The position numbers and the translations under genes are program-made. This document shows, in pieces, positions 30,317 through 33,133 of a stretch of 33,133 nucleotides of DNA (positions are counted from its first letter, which is position 1; each line of letters begins with the position of its first letter). The notes below the pieces were generated by a model. The model saw only the letters and a list, made by a program, of their open reading frames with translations, was not told the DNA's origin and made no database searches. The DNA comes from a virus: IMG/VR virus record IMGVR_UViG_3300043449_000206, positions 1 through 33,133 of that record. One strand, 5' to 3'.

Positions 30317-30483
30317 AGTCAGCATTTGATTACAAAGGTCAGTCATCGGTCTGGTTGACCGATACCAAAATGAAGCGTTTTAAACAAGGTGAGGAGTATG
30401 CCAAGCGCAAGCAAGACAAACGAGGCATCCATGAGCAAAACCAAGTCTTTATCTACTCTAAAGCCCTGTCTGGCAAAAAATGA
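30313..30483 (+). CDS. Small FDYKGQ-family protein, copy 2 (GTG start)
   Basis: 56 aa, start GTG overlapping the previous stop (GTGA): MKSAFDYKGQSSVWLTDTKM, followed by a basic helix (KRFKQGEEYAKRKQDK). It is a tandem paralogue of the preceding gene. The use of GTG keeps coupled translation. It overlaps the zinc-finger gene by ATGA. Function unknown. Confidence 0.55.
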   Translation: MKSAFDYKGQSSVWLTDTKMKRFKQGEEYAKRKQDKRGIHEQNQVFIYSKALSGKK

Positions 30484-30665
30484 TTCAGCAAATCAGGACA
30501 TTCTTTGGCAGACAAAGAGGTGAAAGCGGTAAGCGCAGAACCGAAGTCAGGATGGGAGTTGCTTGGATTTGCTTGAGTTGCGGCAAAGTGTTCACTAACA
30601 AAGCACTTGCAGACATTCATAAGTGCATTAGGGAAATTCCCTATATCAATTACGATAATGTCTGA
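30480..30665 (+). CDS. Small zinc-finger-like protein
   Basis: 61 aa: MIQQIRTFFGRQRGESGKRR, then WICLSCGKVFTNKALADIHK and a short tail with C. The C-x-x-C-GK-V-F ... H-x-C arrangement is a C2HC-type finger (the last ligand being Cys instead of His). The basic N-terminus supports nucleic-acid binding. It overlaps the previous gene by ATGA. A second copy of the AATGTCWGACAGAATA box begins within its last codons. Confidence 0.6.
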   Translation: MIQQIRTFFGRQRGESGKRRTEVRMGVAWICLSCGKVFTNKALADIHKCIREIPYINYDNV

Positions 30666-30672
30666 CAGAATA
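30657..30672. promoter_or_regulatory. Second AATGTCTGACAGAATA box
   Basis: This 16-mer differs by one base from 28264-28279 and has the symmetrical core TGTC-T-GACA. It overlaps the end of the zinc-finger gene and lies 34 bp before the start at 30706, the only gap in this part of the operon. Confidence 0.45.
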
Positions 30673-30705
30673 CACACATTGATAGGTTTTTAACAGGAGT
30701 GAATG

Positions 30706-31044
30706 ATGATTGATTTAGAGAGAGATAAATGGATGGCACTGCAAGACCTTAGTCCCTCAGATGTTGCAGATGCGATATGCGATAGTCAAGCAATAGTCGA
30801 AGCAATCCAATCAAACGCATGGGCTGATGTTGCTGATATGGTTCGATCAAGAGTCGAACTCAAGGCAGAGAGATTGGCACAAGTCGCAAACGATCTACCA
30901 TTAACACCTTGGGTTGATAGTGAAGAAGAACTCAATCTCTGGCGTTATTACCGCATGGTATTACAGCGTGAGGCTATTGAACAGAACAAGCCTAAACTGC
31001 CTAAAATCAACCCTTACACCAGCGAGGCCAGCAATGAAAACTAA
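30706..31044 (+). CDS. Unknown helical protein
   Basis: 112 aa; ATG at 30706 is preferred (AGGAGT 5 nt upstream), although 30703 is also an ATG. MIDLERDKWMALQDLSPSDV is followed by ADAICDSQAIVEAIQSNAWA and a helix with RSRVELKAERLAQVANDLPL, then a W-rich part (EEELNLWRYYRMVLQREAIE). It is acidic and wholly helical. No family was recognised. It overlaps the next gene by 11 nt. Confidence 0.6.
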   Translation: MIDLERDKWMALQDLSPSDVADAICDSQAIVEAIQSNAWADVADMVRSRVELKAERLAQVANDLPLTPWVDSEEELNLWRYYRMVLQREAIEQNKPKLPKINPYTSEASNEN

Positions 31045-31222
31045 GCTGAATCTTGAGAGAATCATTGAGGAGCATTCAAATGAGTATTACTGTGCGTTCT
31101 GCATTAAGCCTCGCAACCCAACAGATAAATGTTGTGATGACTCGTTTTTTATCTTATTTCGAGATTTGGACACCCACACTCAGTTTGAAAGAGCGTCAGA
31201 GATTGCTCAGAAAGGCGGCTAG
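31034..31222 (+). CDS. Small Cys-containing protein, possible zinc ribbon
   Basis: 62 aa: MKTKLNLERIIEEHSNEYYC, then AFCIKPRNPTDKCCDDSFFI. The Y-C-x-F-C ... KCC-D-D arrangement could bind one metal ion. The rest is a helix with acidic residues. The start overlaps the previous gene by 11 nt. Function unknown. Confidence 0.55.
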   Translation: MKTKLNLERIIEEHSNEYYCAFCIKPRNPTDKCCDDSFFILFRDLDTHTQFERASEIAQKGG

Positions 31223-31226
31223 GAGA

Positions 31227-31454
31227 GTGAAAGAACAACCTAAGACGCAACGGGTGGTTATGCCATCCAAACTCATCACCGACCCAACATTCGGGTATGT
31301 GAACTCAGCCCTGACAAATGTTCAGGATACATGGAAGAAGCATTCAACAGGAGTAAACAATGCTGGATTATTCAACAATCCTAATGCGGATAGAAAGAAC
31401 AACAAAGAGTCTGGAGGAGAAGTGCCTACACAAAAAATTCGTAGGGTTCAATAA
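31227..31454 (+). CDS. Small phage protein with DPTFGYVNS motif; start uncertain
   Basis: 75 aa if it starts at the GTG at 31227, 4 nt after the previous stop. The open frame extends upstream to the ATG at 31080, which has GAGGAG but would overlap the preceding gene by 143 nt. The segment KLITDPTFGYVNSALTNVQD followed by TWKKH matches a short motif (DP-x-F-x-Y-x-x-x-x-x-T-[ND]V-x-x-TW) seen in many phage hypothetical proteins. The C-terminal 30 residues look low-complexity and overlap the next gene. Function unknown. Confidence 0.45.
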   Translation: MKEQPKTQRVVMPSKLITDPTFGYVNSALTNVQDTWKKHSTGVNNAGLFNNPNADRKNNKESGGEVPTQKIRRVQ

Positions 31455-31557
31455 CGATATTGCTCAGATACACAGCGATTTGACGCTGTTGGCAATGTGG
31501 TCAGTTAATCAAGAGGCGATAGATATTTTTAACGATGTAATGGGAGTCAAGGAATGA
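31360..31557 (+). CDS. Small helical protein overlapping its neighbours
   Basis: 65 aa from the ATG at 31360, with AGGAG 7 nt upstream: MLDYSTILMRIERTTKSLEE, then HKKFVGFNNDIAQIHSDLTL and a W-containing end. An ATG at 31384 is an alternative that lessens the 95-nt overlap with the preceding gene. It overlaps the annealing-protein gene by ATGA. No family was recognised. Confidence 0.5.
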   Translation: MLDYSTILMRIERTTKSLEEKCLHKKFVGFNNDIAQIHSDLTLLAMWSVNQEAIDIFNDVMGVKE

Positions 31558-32162
31558 ATCAAGAACAGGTGTTAAGTCTTCTCGGTAAGAATGTCAACGA
31601 AAATACCGAAAAGAAAAATGGTCTTACATATCTATCATGGGCATGGGCATGGGCAGAGGCTTTAAAAGCCGACCCTGAAGCATCATACAAAATAGAAATG
31701 TTTGGCGATAAGTGTTACATGGACATCAACGGCACTGCAATGGTGTTCGTAACAGTCACATTGTTTGGCAAACCAATGATGTGTCAATTGCCTGTTATGG
31801 ATAGTTATAACAAGTCCATTACTGTTGAGGGTACTACAACAGTCAATAAATACGGCAAAGAAATCACCACCAAACTCGATAGTTTTAATGTCAACACCGC
31901 CATCATGCGTTGCATGACTAAAGCACTGTCATTGCATGGCTTGGGTCTGTATATCTATGCTGGTGAAGACTTGCCTGAAGGTGAAAGTTCAGACATAGAT
32001 GTCAACAGCATGATTGACCATTTGGCGGCTATTGAAGCGGCATCCACCATTGAGGAGTTGAAAGATGTTTACACCACTGCTTACAGTGCTTGCGGTTCTG
32101 ATAAGAATTGGCAGAAAAAAGTGATTGATGCTAAAGAAAAGCGTAAAGGAGCATTGAAATGA
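31554..32162 (+). CDS. DUF1071-family single-strand annealing protein (Sak3-like)
   Basis: 202 aa. LLGKNVNENTEKKNGLTYLS followed by WAWAWAEALKADPEASYKIE is the typical start of DUF1071. KLDSFNVNTAIMRCMTKALS and LHGLGLYIYAGEDLPEGE complete the signature (N-x-A-x-MRC-x-TKA-x-x-x-HGLG). Its relatives are phage annealing proteins (the Sak3 group, with a Rad52-like or Red-beta-like task). They bind single strands and anneal them, usually with an exonuclease encoded nearby. Here YqaJ lies three genes downstream. It is coupled to both neighbours. Confidence 0.88.
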   Translation: MNQEQVLSLLGKNVNENTEKKNGLTYLSWAWAWAEALKADPEASYKIEMFGDKCYMDINGTAMVFVTVTLFGKPMMCQLPVMDSYNKSITVEGTTTVNKYGKEITTKLDSFNVNTAIMRCMTKALSLHGLGLYIYAGEDLPEGESSDIDVNSMIDHLAAIEAASTIEELKDVYTTAYSACGSDKNWQKKVIDAKEKRKGALK

Positions 32163-32371
32163 ACAACCCACAAGCATTTCCAATATCAGGCTCACAGTAC
32201 CGACACACGCAAGGCATGACTTTGCGAGACTACTTTGCGGCAAAGGCTATGCAAGCAATCATCAATGAGACAAGCATAAACGTAGGGCCAAACGCACAGG
32301 CTGATGATTTATGGAATGCAAAGGTCGCATACCGATACGCAGACGCAATGTTGAAAGCGAGGGAGGCATGA
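32159..32371 (+). CDS. Small conserved phage protein (MTLRDYFAAKAMQ type)
   Basis: 70 aa: NNPQAFPISGSQYRHTQGMT, then LRDYFAAKAMQAIINETSIN and a helix with AYRYADAMLKAREA. The module AFP ... G-MTLRDYFAAKAMQ ... AYxYADAMLKAR is very common among phages. Its role is unknown; it is often near recombination or DNA-modification genes. It overlaps both neighbours by ATGA. Confidence 0.75.
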   Translation: MNNPQAFPISGSQYRHTQGMTLRDYFAAKAMQAIINETSINVGPNAQADDLWNAKVAYRYADAMLKAREA

Positions 32372-32610
32372 GTGATATTGATAAATGGCTAGAACCCGGT
32401 GCAATTGTTCCTGTGACAAATGAAACTATCCATACTCTTATTGACCACATAAAAACAATGTATGGGAAAGAAACAGAAATAGTTTTTACAACAAATATTG
32501 AGTGGGATATTGGCTGGATGGATGTTAAAACATCATCAACTTGCCCACCCAACTTGAAACTGATATTTGATAAAAAAACTGGACAACTTAAATCTACGGA
32601 GATGATATGA
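32368..32610 (+). CDS. Unknown small protein before the exonuclease
   Basis: 80 aa from the ATG at 32368 (GGGAGG just upstream): MSDIDKWLEPGAIVPVTNET, then HTLIDHIKTMYGKETEIVFT and a beta-rich end. An earlier in-frame ATG at 32311 lies within the previous gene. It is acidic and has one Cys. It overlaps both neighbours by ATGA. No family was recognised. Confidence 0.6.
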   Translation: MSDIDKWLEPGAIVPVTNETIHTLIDHIKTMYGKETEIVFTTNIEWDIGWMDVKTSSTCPPNLKLIFDKKTGQLKSTEMI

Positions 32611-33133
32611 GTGAAGTTGAACAAGGAAGCGAAGCATGGTTTCAGCAAAGATGTGGCAAAGCTACTGCTTCTCGTATCTCTGACATTGTTGCTAAGACAA
32701 AGACAGGCTACAGCACCAGTAGAGCAAACTACATGGCACAACTGGTAGTCGAGCGCATGACTAACCAAGTGGCAGAGTCTTACTCAAATGCCGCTATGGA
32801 ATGGGGGACAGAAAATGAACCCTTTGCCAGAGCCGCATACGAGGTCAAAACAGGCAATACAGTCGATCAGGTAAGTGCTATTGACCATCCACGCATTGCC
32901 ATGTCTGCCGCCTCTCCTGATGGGCTTATTGGGGATGATGGGTGCTTAGAAATCAAGTGTCCCAACACTGCAACCCATATCGACACTATTCTTGGTGACG
33001 AGCCAACAAAGAAGTATTACGACCAAATGCAGTGGCAAATGGCGTGTGCAAACAGAAGTTGGTGTGACTTTGTGAGTTTCGACCCACGAATGCCAGCACA
33101 CTTACAACTGTTTGTCCAAAGAATCCAGCGCAA
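32607..33133 (+). CDS. YqaJ-type exonuclease, N-terminal part (runs off the end)
   Basis: The first 175 residues of the exonuclease, open at the right edge and continued at 2-313. GSEAWFQQRCGKATASRISD is the N-terminal YqaJ motif (W-x-x-x-R-x-G-x-x-T-x-S). NAAMEWGTENEPFARAAYEV holds the conserved G-x-x-x-EP-x-AR (E71). SPDGLIGDDGCLEIKCPN supplies D105, E115 and K117. YYDQMQWQMA supplies the Gln pair. Joined across the overlap it is about 206 aa. It is coupled to the preceding gene by ATGA and sits three genes after the annealing protein. Confidence 0.92.
   Translation, partial: MSEVEQGSEAWFQQRCGKATASRISDIVAKTKTGYSTSRANYMAQLVVERMTNQVAESYSNAAMEWGTENEPFARAAYEVKTGNTVDQVSAIDHPRIAMSAASPDGLIGDDGCLEIKCPNTATHIDTILGDEPTKKYYDQMQWQMACANRSWCDFVSFDPRMPAHLQLFVQRIQR
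32915..33133. repeat. Contig-end overlap (right copy) matching 1-219
   Basis: This is the right copy of the end overlap. The last 127 bases are identical to 93-219. The first 92 bases differ from 1-92 at 12 positions, changing G109 to S, D131 to G and T134 to A of the exonuclease. The gene 32607-33133 reads straight through into the left copy. Confidence 0.9.

Noticed and set aside
1-33133. Integrase, attachment site and lysogeny module
   Set aside because: No recombinase of the tyrosine or serine type and no CI-like repressor were found, so a temperate life cycle is not supported by the sequence.
32915-33133. True direct terminal repeat (T7-like ends)
   Set aside because: The copies differ at 12 sites on one side and cut through a gene that is whole only when circularised. 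A physical terminal repeat would be identical and normally intergenic.

Overview
The window is essentially one complete genome of a small tailed phage (Caudoviricetes) of a Gram-negative host, assembled as a linear contig of a circular or circularly permuted molecule. The last 219 bases (32915-33133) align without gaps to the first 219 bases. The final 127 bases of that overlap are identical, and the preceding 92 bases carry 12 substitutions. Joining the ends restores one YqaJ-type exonuclease gene and gives a unit of about 32,914 bp. The virion genes (large terminase, P22-type portal, scaffold, coat, T7 gp11-like adaptor, propeller-like tail protein, several ejection proteins, no tail-tube or sheath genes) point to a short-tailed podovirus-like particle. 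Rz/Rz1 spanins and a GH19 endolysin point to a Gram-negative host; a freshwater proteobacterium is a guess from general resemblance only. I see no integrase, DNA polymerase, RNA polymerase or classical CI/Cro repressor.

Layout. (1) 1-1038, plus strand: end of the exonuclease gene, an SSB-like protein, a conserved phage protein and a tiny membrane protein. (2) 1035-22474, minus strand: one long late block. Read leftward from 22474 it runs small terminase, large terminase, portal, a large collagen-like/glycine-rich tail fibre, small accessory proteins, scaffold, coat, decoration-like protein, small basic proteins, adaptor, tail protein, collar-type fibre, three internal/ejection proteins, then a lysis cassette ending in the endolysin. 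(3) 22475-23423: a gene-free divergent control region with six copies of a 14-bp palindrome, a strong candidate rightward promoter, a C-tract and short tandem repeats. (4) 23424-25073, plus strand: a probable early block of six small unknown genes, closed by a rho-independent terminator. (5) 25226-28214, minus strand: ribbon-helix-helix-like protein, RuvC-like resolvase, PAPS-reductase/PP-loop protein, DUF1376 replication protein, a Cys-rich exported peptide and a second RHH-like protein. (6) 28320 to the end and across the junction, plus strand: a tightly coupled operon of small genes, including tandem duplications, leading to a DUF1071 annealing protein, the YqaJ exonuclease and the SSB-like protein.

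How it fits together: regions 3-6 would control and carry out early takeover and recombination-dependent replication on host polymerases. Region 2 makes and packages the virion and lyses the cell. Regulation appears to centre on the AGTGAGTACTCACT palindromes (six in the divergent region, one before the 647-943 gene) and perhaps on a second box, TGTCWGACA, seen before two plus-strand gene groups. Many genes are joined by ATGA or TAATG overlaps, so translational coupling is pervasive. Family names come from recognising sequence patterns by eye; no search was run.
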